A DNA stretch of 64,000 bases from Polyangium fumosum (GTDB lineage: Bacteria > Myxococcota_A > Polyangia > Polyangiales > Polyangiaceae), in contig NZ_SSMQ01000045.1 of assembly GCF_005144585.1 (NCBI RefSeq), positions 42,665 through 106,664 on the forward strand, read 5' to 3'. Each line of letters begins with the position of its first letter. The first letter of the stretch is position 1. Positions 27,996 to 33,233 of this stretch are shown piece after piece. The notes beneath the pieces are model-generated. The model had not been told where the DNA came from and did not search any database. It was given only the letters and a program-made list of their open reading frames with translations. The position numbers were made by a program, and so were the translations under genes.

Positions 27996-28069
27996 TTCAA
28001 CGTAGCTCAAGCCGGTAGAGCACTCGCCTGTTAAGCGAGGTGATGGGGGTTCGAATCCCTCCGTTGGAG
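27996..28069 (+). tRNA. tRNA-Asn(GTT)
   Basis: Acceptor TTCAACG/CGTTGGA, anticodon stem CTCGC/GCGAG around CTGTTAA, T arm with TTCGAAT, discriminator G. Preceded by a 9-bp hairpin CGCAGGGGC/GCCCCTGCG at about 27970-27992. Confidence 0.9.
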
Positions 28070-28078
28070 CCGCCTTTT

Positions 28079-28150
28079 GCCCTCGTCGCTCGATGGTCGA
28101 GCGCCCTGCTTCGTATCCAGGGTCTCCCGGTTCGATTCCGGGCGAGGGCT
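28079..28150 (+). tRNA. Aberrant tRNA, Thr(CGT) or Arg(TCG)
   Basis: Good acceptor (GCCCTCG/CGAGGGC), D stem GCTC/GAGC and T arm CCCGG-TTCGATT-CCGGG. The anticodon arm reads CCCTG-CTTCGTATC-CAGGG, a 9-nt loop; with a C-C mismatch closing a 7-nt loop the anticodon is CGT with U33 and A37. A literal count gives TCG but then no 3' stem. Variable region is short. Identity unresolved. Confidence 0.65.
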
Positions 28151-28160
28151 CCGCTTCTGG

Positions 28161-28212
28161 TGGTGGTGGGGTCGCCGTGCTCCTTGAAACGGGCCCGGCG
28201 ACCTCACCACCA
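28161..28212 (+). ncRNA. 17-bp stem-loop between tRNA genes
   Basis: Bases 28161-28177 pair over 17 positions with 28196-28212 (one G-U), leaving an 18-nt loop. No long T tract follows directly, so it is not an ordinary terminator. It lies 300 bp upstream of the Ro60 gene and is a candidate Y-like RNA or a processing element. Confidence 0.5.
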
Positions 28213-28228
28213 ACCCCCCTTTCATCAA

Positions 28229-28301
28229 GCCCCGTTCGTCTAGCGGTCAGGATACCGGCCTTTCAATCCGGTTGCCGGGGGTTCGACTCCCCCACGGGGC
28301 G
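28229..28301 (+). tRNA. tRNA-Glu(TTC)
   Basis: Acceptor GCCCCGT/ACGGGGC, loop CTTTCAA, T arm GGGGG-TTCGACT-CCCCC, G73 followed by an encoded CCA (28302-28304). The 31-39 pair is a C-T mismatch. Confidence 0.88.
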
Positions 28302-28309
28302 CCATTGCG

Positions 28310-28382
28310 TGGACGTTACTCATCTGGCTGATGAGGGCAGGTTGTGACCCTGCGAAGGCGGGTTCGATTCCCGTACGTCCAA
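28310..28382 (+). tRNA. tRNA-His(GTG)
   Basis: Acceptor TGGACGT/ACGTCCA, anticodon stem GCAGG/CCTGC around TTGTGAC, T loop TTCGATT. A G precedes position 1 as in His tRNAs, but position 73 is A rather than the usual C. Confidence 0.85.
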
Positions 28383-28516
28383 CCGAGGGACGGGTCGGAG
28401 GGTCTCGGTTACCCAACTGAAAATTGGTGCAAAAGCCCGAGATCAAAACGCTCATCTGTCGCTCTTTCGTTTGCTTGCTTCTTTTCGCTCGCCCGCAGCG
28501 CGGGCCGGAGGTTCCC

Positions 28517-30178
28517 ATGGCCAACTACATCCAGCACTTCGCCGCGCTGTTCACCCGGCAAAAGGACAAGGCGCGGCCCGATCAGATCGAAAACGACGCC
28601 GGCGGCTTCGTCTTCGAGCTCGACGACTGGGCCCGCCTCGACCGGTGGCTCGTCCTCGGCTGCGAGGGCGGCACCTACTACGCCACCGAGCGCGCTTTGA
28701 CGCAGGACAACGCGCGTGTCCTCGGCCGTTGCCTCGACGCGGACGGCGAGCGGACGGTCCGGCGGATCGTAGAAATCAGCCGCTCGGGCCGCGCGCCCAA
28801 GAACGAGCCCGCGATCTTCGCCTTGGCGATGGCTGCGGGGCACGCCCGTCCCGAGGTCCGCAAGTCCGCGCTCGTGGCCTTGCCGGAGGTTTGTCGCACT
28901 GGAACGGATCTCTTTCACTTCGCGCGAGCGGTGGAGGGCTTCCGGCGCTGGGGCCGCGGCCTTCGGAGCGCGATCGGCGCGTGGTACCAGGGCAAGAGCG
29001 CGGATGAAGTGGCCTACCAGGCCGTGAAATACCGGCAGCGGGACGGCTGGAGCCACAAGGACCTCTTGCGGCTCTCGCACCCGACGCCCGTCACGGACGA
29101 GCACGGCGCGATGTACCGCTGGATCGTCGGCGGGATGGGCGCCGTGAAGAACGAGGCTGCCAAGGGCGGCGCGCTCGACCCCGAGAAGCTGCCGGCCCTC
29201 GTGCGGGCCTTCGAGGAGGCCAAGGATGCGCCGCGCGAGCAGCTCGTCACGCTCGTGCGCGAGCATCGGCTCACGCACGAGATGGTGCCCACGGAGTGGA
29301 AGAACGACCCTGCCGTGTGGGAAGCGCTGCTCCCCCACATGCCGCAGACGGCGCTGCTCCGGAACCTCGGCAAGATGACCGCCGTCGGGTTGCTCGCGCC
29401 CATGAGCGCGGCCGCGAGGCTCGTGGCCACGCGCCTCACGGACGTCGAGCGGCTCCGGCGGGCCCGGATGCACCCGGTGAGCGTTCTCTCCGCATTGCGC
29501 GTGTATGCGCAAGGCCGGGGCGAGCGTGCCCAGAAGCGCGAAAACGCGCTCACCTGGGAGCCGGTGCGCGAGATCGTGGACGCCTTGGACGAGGCGTTTT
29601 ACCTCGCATTCCGGTCCATCGAGCCGACGGGGAAAAAGCACCTGCTCGCCCTCGACGTATCGAGCTCGATGGATTCGGGCGCGATCGCGGGGATCCCGGG
29701 TCTCACGCCTCGGGTCGCGAGCGCGGCCATGGCGATGGCGACGGCGCGCATCGAGCCGTCGTTCGGCACCCTGGCCTTCGCCTCCGCGGGTGGTGCATTT
29801 GGCCCTCGCGGCGTCTCGGGCGTCATGTCTTTGCCTCTGTCGCCGAAGCAACGCCTCGACGACGCGCTCGGCATGGTGAATGGTTTGCCCTTCGGCGGCA
29901 CGGACTGCGCGCTGCCGATGATCTGGGCTCAGAAGAACAAGGTCGAGGTCGACACGTTCGTCGTCTACACGGACAGCGAGACCTGGGCGGGTGAGATTCA
30001 TCCGTTCCAGGCGCTCCGCAACTACCGTCAGGCGATGGGCCGTCCCGCAAAGCTCGTCGTGGTCGGCATGACCTCCACGGGCTTCACGATTGCCGATCCG
30101 CAGGACCCCGGCATGCTGGACGTCGTGGGCTTCGACGCGGCCGCACCGCAGGTAATGGCCGATTTCTCGAGGGCCTGA
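28517..30178 (+). CDS. rsr: Ro60/Rsr (TROVE + vWA) RNA-binding ring protein
   Basis: Bacterial orthologue of the Ro60 autoantigen, a HEAT-ring that binds Y RNAs on its outer surface and the ends of misfolded RNAs in its central hole. 553 residues, close to animal Ro60 (538). The N-terminal two thirds carry TROVE features (MANYIQHFAALFTRQ, GGTYYATERALTQDNA, KNEPAIFALAMAAG, LPHMPQTALLRNLGKM). The C-terminal vWA domain has a MIDAS (LALDVSSSMDSG near residue 380, GGTD, TDSETWAG). GGAGG stands six bases before the ATG. It lies between tRNA-His and tRNA-Asp inside the tRNA array, in the same orientation. Bacterial Y RNAs usually lie next to this gene; candidates are listed at 28161, 30311, 30400 and 30619. 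Confidence 0.95.
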   Translation: MANYIQHFAALFTRQKDKARPDQIENDAGGFVFELDDWARLDRWLVLGCEGGTYYATERALTQDNARVLGRCLDADGERTVRRIVEISRSGRAPKNEPAIFALAMAAGHARPEVRKSALVALPEVCRTGTDLFHFARAVEGFRRWGRGLRSAIGAWYQGKSADEVAYQAVKYRQRDGWSHKDLLRLSHPTPVTDEHGAMYRWIVGGMGAVKNEAAKGGALDPEKLPALVRAFEEAKDAPREQLVTLVREHRLTHEMVPTEWKNDPAVWEALLPHMPQTALLRNLGKMTAVGLLAPMSAAARLVATRLTDVERLRRARMHPVSVLSALRVYAQGRGERAQKRENALTWEPVREIVDALDEAFYLAFRSIEPTGKKHLLALDVSSSMDSGAIAGIPGLTPRVASAAMAMATARIEPSFGTLAFASAGGAFGPRGVSGVMSLPLSPKQRLDDALGMVNGLPFGGTDCALPMIWAQKNKVEVDTFVVYTDSETWAGEIHPFQALRNYRQAMGRPAKLVVVGMTSTGFTIADPQDPGMLDVVGFDAAAPQVMADFSRA

Positions 30179-30235
30179 ATTGCAGTCGAAGGACGAAGGG
30201 GCGCGTGCCTCCACACGCGCCTCCTCGCCCGGTTT

Positions 30236-30309
30236 GCTCCCGTATGCTCTCTGGTGAGGCAGCCTGATTGTCGATCAGGTGAGGGCGGGTTCGAATCCCC
30301 CCGGGGGCG
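30236..30309 (+). tRNA. tRNA-Asp(GTC), copy 1
   Basis: Acceptor GCTCCCG/CGGGGGC with one T-G pair, anticodon stem CCTGA/TCAGG around TTGTCGA, discriminator G. One C-C mismatch in the T stem. Confidence 0.82.
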
Positions 30310-30310
30310 C

Positions 30311-30397
30311 TGGGACAATCGTCGTGTACACCCGTCATCAAACCCTCGCCCGGGGGCCGGGCCGAACGATGATGGTTATCGCAATTGTCCCACATTT
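30311..30397 (+). ncRNA. Candidate Y-like stem-loop RNA downstream of Ro60
   Basis: Ends pair (TGGGACAAT with ATTGTCCCA, 9 bp), then a bulge, then CCGTCATC with GATGATGG (8 bp, one G-U) and a GC-rich head, followed by ATTTTTG. A long bulged stem formed by the 5' and 3' ends close to a Ro60 gene is the general architecture of a Y RNA; it would also act as a terminator. Confidence 0.5.
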
Positions 30398-30399
30398 TT

Positions 30400-30522
30400 G
30401 CTGTCGTAGCTCAGTGGGTAGAGCACCTAAAATACCTTTTCCGACAACTCGTCCGAGTCGGGCCGGCAGGGGAAGGTTATCATTCTATGAGGCGGACACG
30501 GGTTCGAGTCCCGTCGACGGCG
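30400..30522 (+). ncRNA. tRNA-like RNA with anticodon loop replaced by a hairpin
   Basis: Acceptor GCTGTCG/CGACGGC, D arm GCTC..GAGC, 5-nt variable region, T arm ACGGG-TTCGAGT-CCCGT and G73 are intact. The anticodon stem is weak (CCTAA/TGAGG, one A-G mismatch) and its loop carries about 57 nt including an 8-bp stem CCTTTTCC/GGGGAAGG capped by ACTCG-TC-CGAGT. No anticodon can be read. Either an intron-bearing tRNA or, next to Ro60, a tRNA-mimicking Y RNA. Confidence 0.7.
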
Positions 30523-30537
30523 CAGATGTCACGGTTC

Positions 30538-30608
30538 GGGGTGATGGTTCAACGGAAGAACACTGCCCTTGCACGGCAGGGATCGGGGTTCGAGTCCCCG
30601 TCATTCCA
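30538..30608 (+). tRNA. tRNA-Ala(TGC), copy 1
   Basis: Acceptor GGGGTGA/TCATTCC containing the G3-U70 alanine identity pair, anticodon stem CTGCC/GGCAG around CTTGCAC, T arm CGGGG-TTCGAGT-CCCCG, A73. Confidence 0.92.
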
Positions 30609-30618
30609 CTCGTTCGCA

Positions 30619-30680
30619 GGAGTCGCTCGGAGACACCATGGCCATGAGCGGGAGGCCAGGCGGTGTCTCTGGGCGGCTCC
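30619..30680 (+). ncRNA. 19-bp stem-loop between two tRNA-Ala genes
   Basis: 30619-30637 pairs with 30662-30680 over 19 positions including three G-U pairs, with an inner TGGCC/GGCCA stem in the loop. G-U pairs suggest it functions as RNA rather than DNA. No T tract follows. Confidence 0.5.
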
Positions 30681-30685
30681 CCTCT

Positions 30686-30758
30686 GGGGTCGTAGCTCAG
30701 TGGGTAGAGCACCTGGCTGGCAGTCAGGGGGTCGCCGGTTCGAATCCGGCCTTCTCCA
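30686..30758 (+). tRNA. tRNA-Ala(GGC)
   Basis: G3-U70 present; anticodon loop CTGGCAG, T arm GCCGG-TTCGAAT-CCGGC. Acceptor positions 5-68 and 6-67 are mismatched (T-T, C-T), so stability is doubtful. Confidence 0.8.
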
Positions 30759-30767
30759 CTCTCGTTT

Positions 30768-30839
30768 GCCCTCGTATGCATCTGGTGAGGCAGCCCGATT
30801 GTCGATCGGGCGAGGGGAGTTCGATCCTCCTCGGGGGCG
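30768..30839 (+). tRNA. tRNA-Asp(GTC), copy 2
   Basis: Acceptor GCCCTCG/CGGGGGC, anticodon stem CCCGA/TCGGG around TTGTCGA, T arm GGGAG-TTCGATC-CTCCT, G73. Diverged paralogue of the 30236 gene. Confidence 0.88.
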
Positions 30840-30848
30840 CCTTCGAAT

Positions 30849-30922
30849 GGGGTGATGGTTCAATCTGGGTAGAATACTGCCCTTGCACGGCAGGGATCGG
30901 GGTTCGAGTCCCCGTCATTCCA
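30849..30922 (+). tRNA. tRNA-Ala(TGC), copy 2
   Basis: Same acceptor, anticodon arm and T arm as 30538-30608, with a longer D loop (GTTCAATCTGGGTAGAAT). G3-U70 and A73 present. Confidence 0.9.
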
Positions 30923-30928
30923 CGAATT

Positions 30929-30999
30929 GCGGTGGTGGTTCAACGGCAGAATCCGAGTGTGCCATACTCGGGATGGGAGTTCGACTCTCCCTCACCGCG
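30929..30999 (+). tRNA. tRNA-Gly(GCC)
   Basis: Acceptor GCGGTGG/TCACCGC, anticodon stem CGAGT/ACTCG around GTGCCAT, T arm GGGAG-TTCGACT-CTCCC, discriminator G. Confidence 0.9.
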
Positions 31000-31004
31000 C
31001 TCAC

Positions 31005-31078
31005 GCACCCGTATTGCTAGTGGGTCAGGCAGCCAGATTCTCAATCTGGTGACGCGGGTTCGATTCCCGCCGGGTGCG
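31005..31078 (+). tRNA. tRNA-Glu(CTC)
   Basis: Acceptor GCACCCG/CGGGTGC, anticodon stem CCAGA/TCTGG around TTCTCAA, T arm GCGGG-TTCGATT-CCCGC, G73. Followed by an 11-bp stem with pyrimidine tract (31090-31118). Confidence 0.9.
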
Positions 31079-31089
31079 CAAATCCGCCG

Positions 31090-31118
31090 AGGGGGCGAGC
31101 TGCTGACTCGCCCTCTCT
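31090..31118 (+). terminator. Hairpin terminator-like element in the tRNA array
   Basis: GAGGGGGCGAG pairs with CTCGCCCTCTC (one G-U), loop CTGCTGA, followed by TTTCTCT. May end one of the tRNA transcripts. Confidence 0.55.
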
Positions 31119-31122
31119 TTCT

Positions 31123-31191
31123 CTCCCTGTCCTGGCGGCCAGGCGTCGGTTTACGAATCCGACTGGCGAGGTTCGACTCCTCGCAGGGAGA
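31123..31191 (+). tRNA. tRNA-Arg(ACG) with shrunken D loop
   Basis: Acceptor CTCCCTG/CAGGGAG and T arm CGAGG-TTCGACT-CCTCG are sound. The D arm is CTGG-CGG-CCAG, a 3-nt loop, and the anticodon stem has a T-T mismatch at 31-39 around TTACGAA. Only 69 nt. Confidence 0.72.
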
Positions 31192-31195
31192 CTGT

Positions 31196-31269
31196 GCCCT
31201 CGTCCTGCCGGCTTTGCAGGCGCGAGCCTCCGAAGCTCGACGTTCCAGGTTCGACTCCTGGCGAGGGTA
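31196..31269 (+). tRNA. tRNA-Arg(CCG)
   Basis: Acceptor GCCCTCG/CGAGGGT, D stem CTGC/GCAG, anticodon stem CGAGC/GCTCG around CTCCGAA, T arm CCAGG-TTCGACT-CCTGG. Confidence 0.88.
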
Positions 31270-31282
31270 TGTGTGAATGCAT

Positions 31283-31356
31283 CTGGGTGTGGCTCAACCT
31301 GGTAGAGCGCCGGCTCGGGGTGCCGGAGACTGGGGGTTCGAATCCCCCCACCCAGA
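31283..31356 (+). tRNA. tRNA-Pro(GGG) with C33
   Basis: Acceptor CTGGGTG/CACCCAG, anticodon stem CCGGC/GCCGG around TCGGGGT. Position 33 is C where almost all tRNAs have U. T arm with TTCGAAT, A73. Confidence 0.85.
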
Positions 31357-31360
31357 CCAT

Positions 31361-31435
31361 GTCTACGTGGCGAAACTGGCAAACGCGGCGGTCTTAGAAA
31401 CCGTTTGGATGGGGGTTCGAATCCCTCCGTGGACA
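31361..31435 (+). tRNA. tRNA-Leu(TAG) lacking the long variable arm
   Basis: Leu-type D arm (GGCGAAACTGGCAAACGC), anticodon stem GCGGT/ACCGT around CTTAGAA, acceptor GTCTACG/CGTGGAC. The variable region is only 6 nt (TTGGAT), although Leu tRNAs are class II. Confidence 0.85.
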
Positions 31436-31440
31436 CTCAT

Positions 31441-31522
31441 GTCATCGTGGCGGAATGGCATACGTAACAGGCTGAGATCCTGTGCCCGAGAGGGCGTGTG
31501 GGTTCGACTCCCACCGATGACA
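31441..31522 (+). tRNA. tRNA-Leu(GAG)
   Basis: Class II: acceptor GTCATCG/CGATGAC, anticodon stem ACAGG/CCTGT around CTGAGAT, variable hairpin GCCC-GAGA-GGGC. Confidence 0.92.
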
Positions 31523-31541
31523 CCGATATGGCAGTATTTCT

Positions 31542-31615
31542 CTGGGTGTGGCTCAATTTGGGAGAGCGCCGGCTTTGGGAGCCGGAGACTGGGGGTTCGA
31601 ATCCCTCCACCCAGA
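31542..31615 (+). tRNA. tRNA-Pro(TGG)
   Basis: Acceptor CTGGGTG/CACCCAG, anticodon stem CCGGC/GCCGG around TTTGGGA, A73. Confidence 0.92.
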
Positions 31616-31630
31616 CTCGCGGCAAATCAT

Positions 31631-31705
31631 CTGGGTGTGGCTCAATCTGGCTAGAGCACCGGCGTCGGGAGCCGGGGATTGGGGGTTCGAATCCCTCCAC
31701 CCAGA
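31631..31705 (+). tRNA. tRNA-Pro(CGG)
   Basis: As the Pro(TGG) gene, with loop GTCGGGA. Together with GGG and TGG the array covers the whole proline box. Confidence 0.92.
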
Positions 31706-31709
31706 CCAT

Positions 31710-31793
31710 GTCCACGTGGCGAAACTGGCAAACGCAGCGGTCTCAGATACCGTGCCCGAGAGGGCGTTGAGGGTTCGAATCCCTCCGTGGACA
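31710..31793 (+). tRNA. tRNA-Leu(CAG)
   Basis: Class II: acceptor GTCCACG/CGTGGAC, loop CTCAGAT, variable hairpin GCCC-GAGA-GGGC, encoded CCA at 31794-31796. Otherwise close to the truncated Leu(TAG). Confidence 0.93.
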
Positions 31794-31806
31794 CCATCAT
31801 CCCGCT

Positions 31807-31879
31807 GCTCGGGTGACGAAATGGCAAACGTGGCCGGCTCAAACCCGGTCGATTGGGGGTTCGAGTCCCCCTCCGAGCA
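31807..31879 (+). tRNA. tRNA-Leu(CAA) lacking the long variable arm
   Basis: Leu-type D arm (GACGAAATGGCAAACG), anticodon stem GCCGG/CCGGT around CTCAAAC, but variable region CGATT of 5 nt. Acceptor GCTCGGG/TCCGAGC. Confidence 0.85.
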
Positions 31880-31905
31880 CCGGATCATCGCCGTTGGAGA
31901 GAACA

Positions 31906-31926
31906 ATGAAGAAGAAGAGACGGTAG
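31906..31926 (+). CDS. Possible leader peptide MKKKRR before the HNH gene
   Basis: ATG with GGAGAGA five bases upstream, five basic codons, then TAG; the HNH ribosome site overlaps the region just after its stop. Could couple or attenuate HNH translation; could be chance. Confidence 0.3.
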   Translation: MKKKRR

Positions 31927-31941
31927 ACGGAGAGGTGGATC

Positions 31942-32457
31942 ATGACCGCGCAAACGCTGCTGCTCACGCCTTGGATGGTGCCACATCAGGTCATCTCCTG
32001 GCAGACCGCCGTGACCCTGAGCTTTTTGGGTAAGGTGGAGGTGCTCGAGACGTACGACGACGAGATTCGTTCGCCCACGATGACCATTCGCGCGCCGGCC
32101 GTCGTCCGGCTGAAGCGTCATGGGAATTCGCACAAGCGCGGCATCAAGTTTTCCCGCACGAACGTGTTCGTGCGTGACGACTTCCGCTGCCAGTACTGCG
32201 GCGTCCAGAAGGACGCGGGCGAGCTCACGTACGACCACGTCCTGCCGCGCGTGCAGGGGGGTCGGACGGTATGGGAGAACATCGTCGCGTCTTGCCAGAG
32301 CTGCAATGCGAAGAAGCGTGGTCGCACCCCGGAGCAGGCGGGCATGAAGCTCTTGAAGAAGCCCGAGAAGCCCCGGTGGTTGCCCGCGGCCCCCGTCGTC
32401 CGGCTCGGCGCGCGCAGGATCCCCGAGATCTGGGTGCATTACTGCGCCGCGAGCTGA
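31942..32457 (+). CDS. HNH endonuclease
   Basis: 171 residues with a complete HNH/zinc core: FRCQYCGVQKDAGEL (CxxC), LTYDHVLPRVQGG (the DH of the catalytic His), TVWENIVASC (Asn) and CQSCNAKKRGRTP (second CxxC, CN.KK). The N-terminal segment (VISWQTAVTLSFLGKVEVLE) is typical of stand-alone bacterial HNH proteins. GGAGAGG precedes the ATG. It separates the Pro/Leu tRNAs from the four Ser tRNAs; HNH genes are known companions of tRNA arrays in other bacteria and phages, where they may promote mobility. Confidence 0.92.
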   Translation: MTAQTLLLTPWMVPHQVISWQTAVTLSFLGKVEVLETYDDEIRSPTMTIRAPAVVRLKRHGNSHKRGIKFSRTNVFVRDDFRCQYCGVQKDAGELTYDHVLPRVQGGRTVWENIVASCQSCNAKKRGRTPEQAGMKLLKKPEKPRWLPAAPVVRLGARRIPEIWVHYCAAS

Positions 32458-32462
32458 GGTTT

Positions 32463-32489
32463 CCCCACGCTTCGCGGCGGAGCGTGGGG
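32463..32489 (+). terminator. Hairpin after the HNH gene
   Basis: CCCCACGCT pairs with AGCGTGGGG around TCGCGGCGG. A similar stem (CCCACGC/GCGTGGG) recurs at 32837-32866 before the Ser tRNAs. Confidence 0.6.
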
Positions 32490-32562
32490 CTCATTCGGAG
32501 CCGCTCCCCCGGGCGCTGCCCGTGGGACCTTTTTTGAACAATCCCTCACCGAGGAGATATTT

Positions 32563-32802
32563 GTGACGCTCGAGACGAATCAATTCGAGGGCGCTCGGAT
32601 TCGTTTGCCCATGGAGTCTGCAGCCGTCGCTGCAGTCGTGCTCGTTGGTGTTCTGTTGCTCGCGATCGCCTCGCGGATCGTCGAGGCGAACGGGGCTTCA
32701 TCGCCGGCAGGCGCGCGCTCGACGAGCGCCGCGTCGCCTTCCAACGTGCCCGACTCGGCGCGGTTGCTCGCAGATCGAGGACGCCCTGGGCGACGGTTCT
32801 GA
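32563..32802 (+). CDS. Small single-pass membrane protein
   Basis: 79 residues from a GTG with GAGGAG six bases upstream. One strong hydrophobic helix (SAAVAAVVLVGVLLLAIAS, about 19-37), then a Ser/Ala-rich basic tail. No family recognised. It lies inside the tRNA array between HNH and tRNA-Ser genes and may be part of the element. Confidence 0.6.
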   Translation: MTLETNQFEGARIRLPMESAAVAAVVLVGVLLLAIASRIVEANGASSPAGARSTSAASPSNVPDSARLLADRGRPGRRF

Positions 32803-32836
32803 GCATGACCATCCAACGTAACCCCCTACCTTCACC

Positions 32837-32866
32837 CCCACGCGGCGCTGCGGCGCCGAGCGTGGG
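32837..32866 (+). terminator. Hairpin before the tRNA-Ser cluster
   Basis: CCCACGC/GCGTGGG outer stem with GGCGC/GCGCC inner stem; no T tract, but likely an RNA end or processing site. Confidence 0.45.
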
Positions 32867-32870
32867 ATCT

Positions 32871-32955
32871 GGAAGAAGATCTGATCAGGGATCAGGCCTG
32901 TTTGGAAAACAGTGCGCACCCTCCGGGGTGTGAGGTTCGAGTCCTCCTTCTTCCG
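32871..32955 (+). tRNA. tRNA-Ser(GGA)
   Basis: Class II: acceptor GGAAGAA/TTCTTCC, loop TTGGAAA, variable hairpin CACCC/GGGTG, G73. Confidence 0.88.
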
Positions 32956-32959
32956 CCGT

Positions 32960-33042
32960 GGAGAGCATTCCGGGTGTGGACCCGGCGCCGTTTTGAACAC
33001 GGAGGGCAGCCTCGCTGCGGGGTTCGACTCCTCTGCTCTCTG
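32960..33042 (+). tRNA. tRNA-Ser(TGA)
   Basis: Acceptor GGAGAGC/GCTCTCT, loop TTTGAAC, variable hairpin GCAGC-CTC-GCTGC, G73 and encoded CCA (33043-33045). T stem has mismatches. Confidence 0.85.
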
Positions 33043-33049
33043 CCATGCT

Positions 33050-33132
33050 GGAAGACGAACTGATCAGGGATCAGACCTGTTTCGAACACAGTGGGCACCT
33101 CCGGGTGTGGGGTTCGAGTCCTCCGTCTTCCG
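33050..33132 (+). tRNA. tRNA-Ser(CGA)
   Basis: Acceptor GGAAGAC/GTCTTCC, loop TTCGAAC, variable hairpin CACC/GGTG, G73. Shares the D arm ACTGATCAGGGATCAG with the GGA gene. Confidence 0.88.
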
Positions 33133-33143
33133 CCGTTCGTTTT

Positions 33144-33227
33144 GGAAGCGAGAATCGGCCGTGGGGCCCAGCCCGTTTGCTACTCGGTGCGTGCCATTGG
33201 CATGGTGTTCGACTCACCCCGCTTCCG
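33144..33227 (+). tRNA. tRNA-Ser(GCT)
   Basis: Acceptor GGAAGCG/CGCTTCC, loop TTGCTAC with a T-T mismatch at 31-39, variable hairpin TGCC/GGCA, G73. With the preceding three genes it completes the Ser anticodon set. Confidence 0.83.
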
Positions 33228-33233
33228 CCGATG

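Noticed and set aside
26380..28069. Repeated short segments that could be taken for a CRISPR array
   Set aside because: The repeats are tRNA arms and cassette parts; spacing and length are irregular and no cas gene is present.
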